Origin: Acinetobacter guillouiae CIP 63.46
GTDB taxonomy: Bacteria; Pseudomonadota; Gammaproteobacteria; Pseudomonadales; Moraxellaceae
DNA: 64,000 bases
Reading direction: 5' to 3'
Assembly (NCBI RefSeq): GCF_000368145.1
Contig: NZ_KB849282.1
Coordinates: 317,791-381,790 of the forward strand
The translations under genes and the position numbers were made by a program. How positions within the stretch are numbered: the stretch's first letter is position 1; each line of letters begins with the position of its first letter. Of the stretch, positions 38,695 through 47,712 are shown one piece after another. The notes beneath the pieces are model-generated. The model did not search any database. It was given only the letters and a program-made list of their open reading frames with translations, and was not told the origin of the DNA.

Positions 38695-39624
38695 TTAGTG
38701 TGCTTGTTCCGTGAGCGTTTGCGCTAAAATCGCAACACACAATTCATCAAAGCTATAACCTACAGCTTTTGCAGCTTTAGGAACAAGCGAGTGACTGGTC
38801 ATGCCAGGTACTGTATTCACTTCTAACAACCAGAAATGACCTTGTTCATCTAACATCGCATCAATCCGTCCCCAACCACTGGCACCGACGGCTTGGAAAG
38901 CACGTAAACACAATTCTTGTAAGTTCTTTTCTTCTGACTCGCTTAAACCACATGGAATACCATATTCCACGTCATTACGGTTATATTTTGCTTCATAGTC
39001 ATAGAATGCAACATCAGCAGGCGGTTGCAAACGAATCACGGGTAATGGCAAACCATTGAGGAAAGAAATAGTGTATTCACGCCCCGTGATCCATTTTTCA
39101 GCCATCACCACAGCATCATGTATTGTGGCTTTTTCAATTGCAGCAGCAAGGTCTTCCGCTTTTTCAACCTTGCTCATACCAACACTAGAACCTTCATGTA
39201 CAGGCTTAATGATGAGCGGTAAGCCAAGGCTTTCAATCACTTCAGTTAAATCAGAATCTTTGGAAATAATACGATACGGTGCTGTCGGTAAATCTGAACC
39301 TTGCCAGATTTGTTTGGTTTTAACTTTGTCCATACCAATCGCTGAACCCTGAACACCTGTGCCTGTATACGGTACATTCATCCATTCTAGCGCGCCTTGG
39401 ATTTGACCATCTTCACCACCACGACCATGCAATACAATAAATGCGCGATCATAGCCCACGAGTTCCGTCACACTACGCTCTTGTGGATCGAAGCCTTCAG
39501 CATTCACCCCCGAACGTAATAATGCTTCTAAAACAGCTTTACCACTATCTAATGACACCTCACGCTCAGCAGATTTCCCACCAAGCAATACCGCTACTTT
39601 GCCGAATTTAGAAGCATTTGACAC
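38695..39624 (-). CDS. ddl: D-alanine--D-alanine ligase
   Basis: Joins two D-Ala for the peptidoglycan stem. The 309-aa ATP-grasp enzyme has VLLGGKSAEREVSLDSG at the N-terminus, LPLIIKPVHEGSSVGMSKV in the ATP-grasp core and LLEVNTVPGMTSHSLVPKAA at the Mg site. Its place between murC and ftsQ matches the DdlB-type copy of the division cluster. Confidence 0.97.
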   Translation of the reverse strand: MSNASKFGKVAVLLGGKSAEREVSLDSGKAVLEALLRSGVNAEGFDPQERSVTELVGYDRAFIVLHGRGGEDGQIQGALEWMNVPYTGTGVQGSAIGMDKVKTKQIWQGSDLPTAPYRIISKDSDLTEVIESLGLPLIIKPVHEGSSVGMSKVEKAEDLAAAIEKATIHDAVVMAEKWITGREYTISFLNGLPLPVIRLQPPADVAFYDYEAKYNRNDVEYGIPCGLSESEEKNLQELCLRAFQAVGASGWGRIDAMLDEQGHFWLLEVNTVPGMTSHSLVPKAAKAVGYSFDELCVAILAQTLTEQAH

Positions 39625-39705
39625 GTTTAAATCCTTAAACTTATAAGTTAGTCAATTTAATTTCTAGGCTTTATTCAAATCCAAATTTAAACAAAGCCAA
39701 ATCAA

Positions 39706-41154
39706 TTATTTTAAATACAGTTGGTTTTGAGCCAATTCTACAGAAATTGCTCCCACGTTACCCGCACCTTGTGTTAATAACAAGTCATTCGCTTGTAACA
39801 CTTTTTGTATCGCGTTCTGCAAATTGCCTTCCACTGGGTCAATCAAGATCGGTTCAACTTCGCCACGCAGACGAATACTCCGCGCCAAAGAACGACTATC
39901 TGCACCAACAATCGGTTTCTCACCTGCAGAATATACTTCTAACAACAACAATTGATCGACTTGTGACAACACATCTACAAAATCATCAAAACAGTCACGA
40001 GTACGACTATAACGATGTGGCTGGAACATCATCACCAAACGACGATCTGGATGGCTGGCACGTGCAGCTTTAATGGTCGCTTCAACTTCTTTCGGATGAT
40101 GCCCATAATCATCTACAAGTTTTACAGTGCCTTCATCCAACTCAAACTCACCTTGAACTTGGAAACGGCGACCTACACCACTAAAGCTTTCTAAGGCACG
40201 TGCGATCGCAGCATCAGAAACACCTTCATCCGTTGCAATACCAATCGCAGCCAGTGCATTTAGAATATTATGCAAACCTGGAAGATTAATGGTTAAACGT
40301 AATGGTTCACGACCTTTACGCAATACCGTAAAGCTTGATTGCATACCGACTTGTTCAACGTCAATTGCGCGAATATCATTGTCTTCATCAAAACCATAGG
40401 TCAGCACTGGGCGACCAATACGTGGCATGATTTCACGAATATTAGCATCATCACCACAAACTACAGCCAAGCCATAGAACGGCATTTTCTGTAAGAATTT
40501 GATAAAGGTGTCTTTAAGTACATCAAAACTACCGCCATAGGTATCCATATGATCTGCATCAATATTGGTAACAATGGCCGCCATAGGCTCTAGATGTAAA
40601 AATGATGCATCTGATTCGTCTGCTTCTGCGACAATAAAACGACTAGCACCCAACGCAGCATTAACACCGGTACGGTTTAACAGACCACCGATCACATAAG
40701 TTGGATCCATGTTTTCTTCTGCCAACATGCAGGTCACTAAACTGGTTGTGGTGGTTTTACCATGGGTTCCTGCAACCGCGATACCATGACGATAACGCAT
40801 CAATTCACCCAACATTTCTGCACGGCGCACTACTGGTATACGATTTTCAATTGCTGCTTTTACTTCTAAATTTTCAGGGTCAATTGCAGTAGAAACAACC
40901 AGTACATTTGCACCTTTGATATTGTCTGCCGTATGTCCAATAAAAACTTTAATGCCGTTTTCTTCAAGTTGAACCGTTGTTTTTGATGCCTTAATGTCAG
41001 AACCAGAAACCTTATAGCCTTGGTTTTTCAATACTTCTGCAATACCACACATCCCAGCGCCACCGATACCCACAAAATGGATATGTTTAATACGGCGCAT
41101 CTCTGGAATTTTAATTAGGTTTTTTGCTTTATCAGCAGGGCTTGTTGGAGACAT
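39706..41154 (-). CDS. murC: UDP-N-acetylmuramate--L-alanine ligase
   Basis: Adds L-Ala to UDP-MurNAc. The start is the ATG at 41154 (482 aa); a longer frame starts with [20 protein letters not shown] is the UDP-binding loop, [14 protein letters not shown] the ATP P-loop, and [14 protein letters not shown] with [11 protein letters not shown] belong to the C-terminal Mur ligase domain. It lies between murG and ddl. Confidence 0.97.
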   Translation of the reverse strand: MSPTSPADKAKNLIKIPEMRRIKHIHFVGIGGAGMCGIAEVLKNQGYKVSGSDIKASKTTVQLEENGIKVFIGHTADNIKGANVLVVSTAIDPENLEVKAAIENRIPVVRRAEMLGELMRYRHGIAVAGTHGKTTTTSLVTCMLAEENMDPTYVIGGLLNRTGVNAALGASRFIVAEADESDASFLHLEPMAAIVTNIDADHMDTYGGSFDVLKDTFIKFLQKMPFYGLAVVCGDDANIREIMPRIGRPVLTYGFDEDNDIRAIDVEQVGMQSSFTVLRKGREPLRLTINLPGLHNILNALAAIGIATDEGVSDAAIARALESFSGVGRRFQVQGEFELDEGTVKLVDDYGHHPKEVEATIKAARASHPDRRLVMMFQPHRYSRTRDCFDDFVDVLSQVDQLLLLEVYSAGEKPIVGADSRSLARSIRLRGEVEPILIDPVEGNLQNAIQKVLQANDLLLTQGAGNVGAISVELAQNQLYLK

Positions 41155-41167
41155 AATCAACTCTAAC

Positions 41168-42265
41168 TTACAAATCTTGAATTAAACCAACCACACGTTG
41201 TGTTGCATCTGGTTGAGCTTGTTGACGAGCTTTTACCGCCATTTCCATCAATAATTGGCGGTTCATCAACGGTGTTAGTAAATCCTTTAACGAATCTGGA
41301 GTCATGCTCTGCTGCGGACAGATTTTCGCAGCACCTGTTTTCTCCAAAAATCTTGCATTGGCAGTTTGGTGATCATCCACCGCACTTGGTAATGGCACAA
41401 ATACAGCCGCCACACCAGCAGTCGCCACTTCAGTGACTGTTAGTGCACCTGCACGACAAATAATTAAATCTGCGTTGCTATAGGCCAGTGCCATATCTTC
41501 AATAAATTGCTGAACCTCAACCTGTATATTTGCAGGTGCATCCGCATATAAAGCCTGTGTGGTCTCTTGTTTATTTTGCCCACACTGATGAAATACTTTT
41601 AATGGAACATCAAATTGTTTTAAGGCTTGAGGTACACATTCATTCAGAGCTTGCGCACCCAAAGAACCACCGACAATTAAAATATGTAAAGGTTCAGCCG
41701 CATTTTCGCGTTCTTTATAACGAAAAGAAGGATTATAAATTGCGGTAATTTCTGCCCGTACAGGATTACCTGTCGTCACAATTTTTTCACTTTTCGGAAA
41801 AGTATCTGGAAATGCTTCGCAGACTTTTTTAGCAATTCTTGAAAGCTGGGTATTGGTAAAGCCTGCCACTGCATTTTGTTCATGAATAATCACAGGAATA
41901 CCCAACAAACGTGCAGCCAAACCACCTGGCCCCGCAACATACCCCCCAAAACCAGCCACTGCATCGACATTGAGCTGTTTCATATAGCGCATTGCGCTCA
42001 AGGTTGCTTTTAAAATTTTAAAGGGTGCAGCTAATTTACGTACAATACCATTGCCACGTACACCTTGAATATCAATTTGATAGATTGGAATATCATGTTG
42101 TTTTAAAAGTCGATTTTCCATACCTGTCGGAGTCGCCAACCAAGACACTTGGCTGCCTTGTTGTTGCAATTCTTTTGCAACTGCCAGTGCAGGGAATACA
42201 TGTCCACCTGTACCTGCCGCCATCATCATGATGTGTTTCGGTGTGCTTTGCTGGGGTTCGGTCAC
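41168..42265 (-). CDS. murG: UDP-N-acetylglucosamine--lipid pyrophosphoryl-undecaprenol transferase (MurG)
   Basis: MurG makes lipid II on the inner face of the membrane. The 365-aa GT28 protein has [17 protein letters not shown] at the N-terminus, [33 protein letters not shown], and the donor-site [14 protein letters not shown] plus [13 protein letters not shown]. The start is GTG at 42265; a later in-frame ATG run just before the Gly loop would be too short. It is the first gene of the block: ftsW and the mur genes usually upstream are absent. Confidence 0.96.
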   Translation of the reverse strand: MTEPQQSTPKHIMMMAAGTGGHVFPALAVAKELQQQGSQVSWLATPTGMENRLLKQHDIPIYQIDIQGVRGNGIVRKLAAPFKILKATLSAMRYMKQLNVDAVAGFGGYVAGPGGLAARLLGIPVIIHEQNAVAGFTNTQLSRIAKKVCEAFPDTFPKSEKIVTTGNPVRAEITAIYNPSFRYKERENAAEPLHILIVGGSLGAQALNECVPQALKQFDVPLKVFHQCGQNKQETTQALYADAPANIQVEVQQFIEDMALAYSNADLIICRAGALTVTEVATAGVAAVFVPLPSAVDDHQTANARFLEKTGAAKICPQQSMTPDSLKDLLTPLMNRQLLMEMAVKARQQAQPDATQRVVGLIQDL

Positions 42266-42503
42266 GGTCTAATTCTTCAATGCAAAAATAAATATTTAAC
42301 GAATATCTTAAACAACCAATTGTAATCACAATCCGCTATGGGGAAAAGTTTATTTACTTTTTTTCACCAAGCCTTTCATTGTTTTTTTCTACTGATTTGA
42401 AAGTTTAAACTACTTTTATCATTAATCCGTTAAAAAAAGTGGAATTAAACGTTATTTTTTTATATTTCTCGATGATTTATCATTTTTATAGCCAATCGAC
42501 AGC

Positions 42504-42537
42504 AAAAAAATAGAGCCGCGAACGACTCTATTTTTTA
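42504..42537 (-). terminator. Intrinsic terminator after gshB
   Basis: On the minus strand ATAGAGTCG-TTCG-CGGCTCTAT forms a 9-bp stem capped by TTCG and is followed by a T-run. The rest of 42266-42503 is AT-rich with no further feature seen; the murG promoter must lie there. Confidence 0.85.
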
Positions 42538-42570
42538 GTTGAGATTTAGAATGTAGTATCCCAGCTTAAA

Positions 42571-43515
42571 TTAAACTGACTGACCTGCTTCTAGTACATT
42601 AAACAAATCATCTGCAATTGAAGTACCAAATTGATCATCAATTTCACGAATACAGGTTGGACTGGTGACATTGATTTCAGTGACATAATTTCCAATCACA
42701 TCTAATCCGACAAAAACCAAGCCTTTGGCTTTTAAGAATGGTCCAACTTTGGCTGCGATGGCTTTGTCATTTTCAGTCAATGGACGAGCTTCACCCAAAC
42801 CGCCTGCTGCCAAATTCCCACGCACCTCACCATTTTGAGGAATACGAGCCAAGCAATAAGGTACAGGCTCACCATTAATCAGCAAAATACGTTTATCACC
42901 ATCCACAATTTCAGGGATATAACGTTGTGCCATAATCGGTTGTGTGCCATTTTCAGTTAAAATTTCAATGGTTGAACCAATATTGACGCCATCTTGATAT
43001 AAACGGAAGATCCCCATTCCACCCATACCATCCAGTGGCTTAACAATAACGTCACCATGTTCTTTTAAGAATTCACGAATCAAACTTTGCTGTGAGGTCA
43101 CTAAAGTGGGTACTTGTAGATCTGGAAATTGGGTCGCAAATAGTTTTTCATTACAGTCACGCAAACTTTGTGGTTTGTTAATAATCCACACCCCTTCACG
43201 CTCTGCCTGTTCCAAAATATAAGTGGTATAAACAAAGTTCATGTCAAAAGGCGGATCTTTACGCATCAACACCACATCATACGTTGCAAGCGACTCTTTG
43301 GCTTTTTCACCTAACTCATAGTAGTGATCATAATCTTCAAAAACCTGAAGCGGTGAAATCAAACCAAATGCTTTGCCTTGGTCAATATATAAATCTTGTT
43401 GTAATGCATAGCCTAACTCATGCCCTCGACGTGCAGCCGCCCATAACATTGCCATTGTTGAGTCTTTTTTCAGGTTTACACTTTCGATGGGATCCATCAC
43501 AACAAGTACGCGCAT
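42571..43515 (-). CDS. gshB: Glutathione synthetase
   Basis: Ligates glycine to gamma-glutamylcysteine. The 314-aa length matches the proteobacterial enzyme. MDPIESVNLKKDSTMAMLWAA opens the protein, DVVLMRKDPPFDMNFVYTTYILE and VIVKPLDGMGGMGIFRL are the ATP-grasp signatures, and FVGLDVIGNYVTEINVTSPTCIREI is the Mg site. gshA is not in the window. A terminator with a TTCG loop follows. Confidence 0.97.
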   Translation of the reverse strand: MRVLVVMDPIESVNLKKDSTMAMLWAAARRGHELGYALQQDLYIDQGKAFGLISPLQVFEDYDHYYELGEKAKESLATYDVVLMRKDPPFDMNFVYTTYILEQAEREGVWIINKPQSLRDCNEKLFATQFPDLQVPTLVTSQQSLIREFLKEHGDVIVKPLDGMGGMGIFRLYQDGVNIGSTIEILTENGTQPIMAQRYIPEIVDGDKRILLINGEPVPYCLARIPQNGEVRGNLAAGGLGEARPLTENDKAIAAKVGPFLKAKGLVFVGLDVIGNYVTEINVTSPTCIREIDDQFGTSIADDLFNVLEAGQSV

Positions 43516-43613
43516 ATTGATGCTCTTATAAAATTTTGGATTGAATGCAGTATAGCGGAGAATCTGGTGTACTTTTTCGAAATTTCGCTAAACTCTTAGC
43601 AATTATTGTGAAT

Positions 43614-43826
43614 ATGATGATCGAAATGCAACAAGCCATTGTGGGATTTCATTTGGATGAGGAGCAACATTATGTTGCTGAACTTGCGTGTGGGCATCAA
43701 CAACATGTACGTCATCTTCCGCCTTGGCAGAATCGTCCGTGGGTGTTGACAGAACAAGGACGGCAGGAAAAAATAGGCATGTTTTTAGCGTGTAAAACGT
43801 GTGATCTTCAACAAAATAGTTTATAA
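43614..43826 (+). CDS. DUF3565 small Cys/His protein
   Basis: A small protein of about 70 aa matching DUF3565: QQAIVGFHLDEEQHYVAELACGHQQHVRHLPPWQNRPWVL, then FLACKTCDLQ. The C-x-H...H-x-x-H...CxxC pattern suggests a zinc knuckle. I place the start at one of the close ATG codons at 43614, 43617 or 43626; none has a clear Shine-Dalgarno and the upstream extension reads as non-coding. Function is unknown. It is divergent from gshB. Confidence 0.72.
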   Translation: MMIEMQQAIVGFHLDEEQHYVAELACGHQQHVRHLPPWQNRPWVLTEQGRQEKIGMFLACKTCDLQQNSL

Positions 43827-43866
43827 GTTGAATTAGTTTCTATTCGTCAATAAAAAGAGTTATTCA

Positions 43867-44568
43867 ATGTCGAATCAACCTGACTCAGAGATTAAAAATT
43901 ACTATAACGAACTTGCACACGACTACGATAACAACCGTTTTAACAACAGTTATGGGCAATATTTAGACCAACAAGAGCGTGCTTTTCTCAAGCGTATTCT
44001 CAGTAAAACAGCACCTACACATTGTATGGATATCGGTTGTGGTACAGGTCGTTTACTCGATTATGCCGATTACGGTGTAGATTTCAGCCCTGAAATGCTG
44101 AAAGTTGCTAGAGAAAAATATCCACATAAAATTTTGCTTGAAGGCTCTCTGACTGAAATTCCGATCGAAAATCATCAGCTTGAGGTGATTTATAGCTTTC
44201 ATGTGATCATGCATCAAGACCATGCAACCACAGAACAATTTCTAAATGAGGCGCAGCAAAAATTAAAACCCAATGGCAAGCTTATTTTTGATTTCCCCTC
44301 CGCCAAACGTCGACAAGCTGTAAAGCATCAACAACAAAGCTGGCATGCTGCTCATCAAATGACATTGGTAGAGATTGAAAAGCTGCTTGGCACTCAATGG
44401 AAGCTGTTTGAAAGTCAGGGCTTTTTATTTTTCCCTATCCATCGTATTCCAACGATTTTACGCCCACTGTTTAGAAGCCTAGACAGCTTGATGTGCCGTT
44501 CATTTTTAAAAGAATATGCATCATACTTGGTTGTCGTTTTAGAAAAACAACCGTCAGTAAACAATTAG
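43867..44568 (+). CDS. Class I SAM-dependent methyltransferase
   Basis: A 233-aa Rossmann methyltransferase. Motif I is MDIGCGTGRLLDYADYGVDFSPEML, motif II/III is the IPIENHQLEVIYSFHVIMHQD region, and LKPNGKLIFDFPSAKRRQ is motif IV. The C-terminal part (FPIHRIPTILRPLFRSLDSLMCRSF) is basic and hydrophobic and may touch membrane. Substrate is unknown. It precedes the VanW gene by 16 bp, so the two probably form an operon and may act on one pathway. Confidence 0.85.
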   Translation: MSNQPDSEIKNYYNELAHDYDNNRFNNSYGQYLDQQERAFLKRILSKTAPTHCMDIGCGTGRLLDYADYGVDFSPEMLKVAREKYPHKILLEGSLTEIPIENHQLEVIYSFHVIMHQDHATTEQFLNEAQQKLKPNGKLIFDFPSAKRRQAVKHQQQSWHAAHQMTLVEIEKLLGTQWKLFESQGFLFFPIHRIPTILRPLFRSLDSLMCRSFLKEYASYLVVVLEKQPSVNN

Positions 44569-44584
44569 AATAAGCAGGTGGAAT

Positions 44585-45295
44585 ATGCGGCAATATTTAC
44601 CCAAATCATGGAAACTGCTTTATCAGTTATTACGCAGGTATTGTCGTGAACACCTTTTCTCGAAGCTACAGTTTGCCTTAAAACATCAAACACTGTGGCA
44701 ATCAGACCAGCAAATTTCAACCCAACAAAGCATCAAGATAAATCATTATTTTGAAAATAAAACCCATAACATTGATCTTGCGATTCAGAGCATAAACGGT
44801 TTGGTCATTGAGCCAAATCAAATCTTTTCATTTTGGCATTTGGTAACAGCCCCGACGTTAAACAATGGCTTTAAAACAGGGCGTAATTTGGTCAATGGAA
44901 AAATTTCAGAAGATCTGGGTGGTGGGATCTGTCAAATTTCTTGCTTGCTCTATATCAATGCGTTAAAAGCGGGTTTAACCATCACAGAACGACATTCACA
45001 TTCGATTGATATTTATCAGGAACATGAGCGCTTTACCCCTTTAGGCAGTGATGCAACTGTGGTGTATGGCTATAAGGACTTACAGTTTCAAAATTGTTTA
45101 GATCAGGCACTACAAATTCAAATTTTCAGACAACATGACCAACTGGTCGCCAAGTTGGTTGCTCAGCAGTATTTAAAGGAATATGCACTCAAATTTATTG
45201 TTGAAGATTCTAAAACCCATCGGATTGTCCGCACCTTGCAAGATCAAAAACAGATTGAGCAAAGTATCTACTTGCTCAATTCACATACTGATTAA
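44585..45295 (+). CDS. VanW family protein
   Basis: A 236-aa protein with the VanW domain: NHYFENKTHNIDLAIQSINGLVIEPNQIFSFWHLVTAPTLNNGFKTGRNL, then EDLGGGICQISCLLYINALKAGLTITERHSHS. The 'F-S-F-W', 'G-G-G-I-C-Q' and 'ERHxH' motifs are those of the family named for the enterococcal vancomycin cluster, whose activity is unknown. The C-terminus lacks the G5 domain found in Firmicutes homologs. There is no resistance context. It is preceded by AGGTGG and coupled to the methyltransferase gene. Confidence 0.86.
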   Translation: MRQYLPKSWKLLYQLLRRYCREHLFSKLQFALKHQTLWQSDQQISTQQSIKINHYFENKTHNIDLAIQSINGLVIEPNQIFSFWHLVTAPTLNNGFKTGRNLVNGKISEDLGGGICQISCLLYINALKAGLTITERHSHSIDIYQEHERFTPLGSDATVVYGYKDLQFQNCLDQALQIQIFRQHDQLVAKLVAQQYLKEYALKFIVEDSKTHRIVRTLQDQKQIEQSIYLLNSHTD

Positions 45296-45297
45296 GC

Positions 45298-45831
45298 TTA
45301 TTTTTCTTGAAATTGTTGTTGGCTATTTTCTATCAGGTATTGATGTGCAGTCCGTGGATCACGCGGTAAGGCCAGTTTGACACGACAGCCCAACTCGATA
45401 TCATCTTTTTCAAACACAATGATTTCAGCATCTAGCTCGATCGGGCGACCAATTTCAAAATCGGTTTGATCTAAACTTTCTCCCAATAAGTCTGCATATT
45501 TCTTTTCTAAGTGCCCAATAGTTAAATCTTGAATCATGACTTTAATCGAGTATTGTTGTCTCGAACATTCAGGTTCACGTTGAATACGTGATTTCTTGAT
45601 ATAACTGTTCTCAGATGCTCTTAACATCAATTCATTGATTAATTTTTTCTGGGCGTGCACGTTGATATTTAAAACCAGCTCAAACTGTTCTAAACCTTTC
45701 CATTGAAATGGATATTGCCGAAAAAACATATCCCGCTCAAATTGGTAACGTTGCCAACGTCGTTGGTCAATATGTTTGACCAGCATAATGCCAAGTACAG
45801 CAACCACGACGATTATCAATAGAATGAACAT
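45298..45831 (-). CDS. Membrane-anchored hypothetical protein, 177 aa
   Basis: No family recognised. One N-terminal membrane helix (MFILLIIVVVAVLGIMLVKHI) is followed by a charged cytoplasmic or periplasmic domain with DQRRWQRYQFERDMFFRQYPFQWKG, then YIKKSRIQREPECSRQQYSIKVMIQDLT. There is a single Cys pair (ECS and GCR). It converges on vanW with only 2 bp between stops and lies downstream of pyrE on the same strand, but the pyrE terminator separates them. Confidence 0.65.
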   Translation of the reverse strand: MFILLIIVVVAVLGIMLVKHIDQRRWQRYQFERDMFFRQYPFQWKGLEQFELVLNINVHAQKKLINELMLRASENSYIKKSRIQREPECSRQQYSIKVMIQDLTIGHLEKKYADLLGESLDQTDFEIGRPIELDAEIIVFEKDDIELGCRVKLALPRDPRTAHQYLIENSQQQFQEK

Positions 45832-45866
45832 TTAAAATGGCACCTAATCCTTTATAGTCCATAAAA

Positions 45867-45888
45867 ATAAGGAGCTTATGCTCCTTAT
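45867..45888 (-). terminator. Intrinsic terminator after pyrE
   Basis: ATAAGGAGC pairs with GCTCCTTAT around TTAT. The minus strand then reads TTTTTA. Confidence 0.82.
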
Positions 45889-45906
45889 CTTATCCTTTTT
45901 TTTAAC

Positions 45907-46557
45907 TTATATACCATATTTCACACGGTAAGCTTCCATTTTTGCTAAAGCATCTTGCTCGCCTTTAGCATCTAGATAATCCATTAAGTCTTTCATGCTA
46001 ATTAAAGCATGTACTGGAATCTCAAGTTCTTGTTGAACTTCTTGGATGGCAGACAATTGACCTTGCCCTTTTTCTTGACGATCTAGCGCAACCAATACGC
46101 CTGCAATTGTCGCACCTGCATTTTTAAGAATTGTGACAACTTCACGAATTGCGGTACCCGCTGTAATCACGTCATCAATAATCCAGACTTTTTTACCTTC
46201 TACTGAAGCACCAACCAATACACCGCCTTCACCATGGTCTTTGGCTTCTTTACGGTTAAAGCCCCAAGGCACACTTACACCATGTACTTGTGACAAAGCC
46301 ACAGCTGTTGCTGCAACAAAAGGAATTCCTTTATATGCAGGTCCAAAGATCACTTCAACGTTGTTACATTGTGTTAATTTATCTGCATAACCTTGAGCTA
46401 AAAGCGATAATGCTTCACCATCGTTGAGTAAACCTGCATTAAAAAAATAAGGGCTCACACGGCCTGATTTTAAAGTAAACTCACCAAATTTAAGCACACC
46501 ACGTGATAATGCGAGTTCGATAAAAGCTTGCGGGTTAAACTGAGCTGGCGTTGACAT
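45907..46557 (-). CDS. pyrE: Orotate phosphoribosyltransferase
   Basis: Makes OMP from orotate and PRPP in pyrimidine synthesis. From the ATG at 46557 (GGAG 8 nt upstream) it is 216 aa. [16 protein letters not shown] starts the substrate site, [20 protein letters not shown] follows, and the PRPP loop is [17 protein letters not shown]. The flexible loop [13 protein letters not shown] is complete. It is divergent from crc, the same arrangement as in Pseudomonas. Confidence 0.97.
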   Translation of the reverse strand: MSTPAQFNPQAFIELALSRGVLKFGEFTLKSGRVSPYFFNAGLLNDGEALSLLAQGYADKLTQCNNVEVIFGPAYKGIPFVAATAVALSQVHGVSVPWGFNRKEAKDHGEGGVLVGASVEGKKVWIIDDVITAGTAIREVVTILKNAGATIAGVLVALDRQEKGQGQLSAIQEVQQELEIPVHALISMKDLMDYLDAKGEQDALAKMEAYRVKYGI

Positions 46558-46597
46558 GAGGTGCTCCAAAATTCATACATTGAGGTTATGACTGCGC

Positions 46598-47416
46598 ATG
46601 ATACCAAAGAGTAGCTATCCAAGTGATCAAAAAATTTTAAGAGTTGTCTCAATTAACGTAAATGGCTTACGTTCATCCGTCACTAAAGGCCTACTTGAAT
46701 GGATGGAAAAGTCAGATGCAGACGTGATCTGTATCCAAGAAAGCCGTATTACACATGAACAATGGACCGATAAATTCAAACCCGAAGGTTGGTTTACCCA
46801 TCTGTTTCCTGCGGAAAAATCAGGCTATGCAGGTACAGCAATTTACAGTCGCTTGCCATTTAAATCGATCCAGAATGGTTTGGGTTTTGAACTTGCCGAT
46901 AGCCAAGGTCGTTTTATTAGCGCAGAATTTGATGTCGGTTTAGCCAAGCCTGTGCATATCTGTTCACTGTATTTACCTTCAGGTTCATCAGGTGATGAAG
47001 CACAAGCCCGTAAAGATCACTTCTTAGAAGAATATCGAAAAATTTTAAAACAATGGCGCGATGAAGATAAGTCGATCATTGTATGTGGCGATTACAATAT
47101 TGTGCATAAACGAATCGATATTAAAAACTGGTCAGGCAACCAAAAATCTTCAGGTTGTTTACCGCATGAACGTGCTTGGTTAGACCATATTTATGACGAA
47201 CTGGGCTATGTCGATACATTTCGTGAAGTACGTAAAGAAGCTGAAGTATATTCTTGGTGGTCCAATCGTGGACAAGCGCGTGCTAAAAATGTCGGTTGGC
47301 GAATTGATTATCAAGCATGCTCACCTGACTGGAAAGATCGCACAGTCAATGCCTGGGTCTATAAAGATGAATGGTATAGCGACCATGCCCCTGTGATTAT
47401 TGATTATCAAATTTAA
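46598..47416 (+). CDS. crc: Crc-type ExoIII/AP-endonuclease-fold protein (catabolite repression control)
   Basis: A 272-aa protein of the exonuclease III fold. Position beside pyrE and segments such as NQKSSGCLPHERAWLDHIYDELGYVDTFRE and WWSNRGQARAKNVGWRIDYQ identify Crc, which works with Hfq in carbon catabolite repression in pseudomonads. Unlike P. aeruginosa Crc, all ExoIII catalytic positions are kept: Asn20, Glu48 (IQESR), the Tyr of SLYLPSG, Asp and Asn of GDYNI, the Asp of RIDYQ and the DH of YSDHAP. Nuclease activity is therefore possible. The N-terminus carries about 12 extra residues. Confidence 0.88.
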   Translation: MIPKSSYPSDQKILRVVSINVNGLRSSVTKGLLEWMEKSDADVICIQESRITHEQWTDKFKPEGWFTHLFPAEKSGYAGTAIYSRLPFKSIQNGLGFELADSQGRFISAEFDVGLAKPVHICSLYLPSGSSGDEAQARKDHFLEEYRKILKQWRDEDKSIIVCGDYNIVHKRIDIKNWSGNQKSSGCLPHERAWLDHIYDELGYVDTFREVRKEAEVYSWWSNRGQARAKNVGWRIDYQACSPDWKDRTVNAWVYKDEWYSDHAPVIIDYQI

Positions 47417-47424
47417 ACAGACCA

Positions 47425-47459
47425 TTGCTCAATTTTTATCTAAAAATTGAGCAATTTTG
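47425..47459 (+). terminator. Intrinsic terminator after crc
   Basis: TTGCTCAATTTTTA (47425-47438) pairs with TAAAAATTGAGCAA (47441-47454), followed by TTTT. Confidence 0.82.
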
Positions 47460-47474
47460 TGAACAAGTGTTCAC
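47459..47474. promoter_or_regulatory. Perfect inverted repeat upstream of the sRNA locus
   Basis: GTGAACA-AG-TGTTCAC is a perfect 7-2-7 dyad about 80-95 bp before the predicted sRNA start. A lone CTTACA half-site, as in GacA/UvrY binding sites, lies at 47492-47497. Their relation to the sRNA is inferred from position only. Confidence 0.4.
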
Positions 47475-47552
47475 TGATTACAGGGTAATAACTTACAAAT
47501 TTTGTCGTGTTATCTTATATTTTCTTCATATCAACAAGCGCATTATACACGC

Positions 47553-47712
47553 ACGGCACAGGGACATTGTCAGGATGACAGCAAAAGGATAGGACGCCGT
47601 AGGAAGAAAAGGAAATAAGTATTTTGAATATTTATTTTTCAAGGATGTGACATTGGACGTTGTAATGAGACCCGCATAATCAGGATGATTAGATGCGGGT
47701 TTTCTCTTTTTT
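47553..47712 (+). ncRNA. Candidate CsrA/RsmA-sequestering small RNA (RsmY/RsmZ/CsrB-like)
   Basis: About 155 nt with nine GGA motifs (GGA starting at 47562, 47573, 47587, 47592, 47602, 47611, 47643, 47655 and 47683). The 5' domain is closed by ACGGC (47553-47557) with GCCGT (47596-47600). Inside, TGTC-AGGAT-GACA (47568-47580) exposes GGA. A 10-bp AT stem (47614-47636) follows. The terminator stem ACCCGCAT/ATGCGGGT (47670-47700) encloses AATC-AGGAT-GATT, again exposing GGA, and ends in a T-rich run. A -10-like TATACA lies at 47544-47549 with no good -35, as expected for an activator-dependent promoter. Confidence 0.72.

Noticed and set aside
46588-46614. Eight-codon leader peptide overlapping the crc start
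   Set aside because: GAGG is only 2 nt from that ATG, too close for initiation, and there is no sign of a regulatory peptide.
47553-47712. Identity as CrcZ/CrcY because of proximity to crc
   Set aside because: CrcZ-type RNAs carry repeated CA motifs (AAnAAnAA) that bind Hfq. This region carries GGA motifs in hairpin loops instead.
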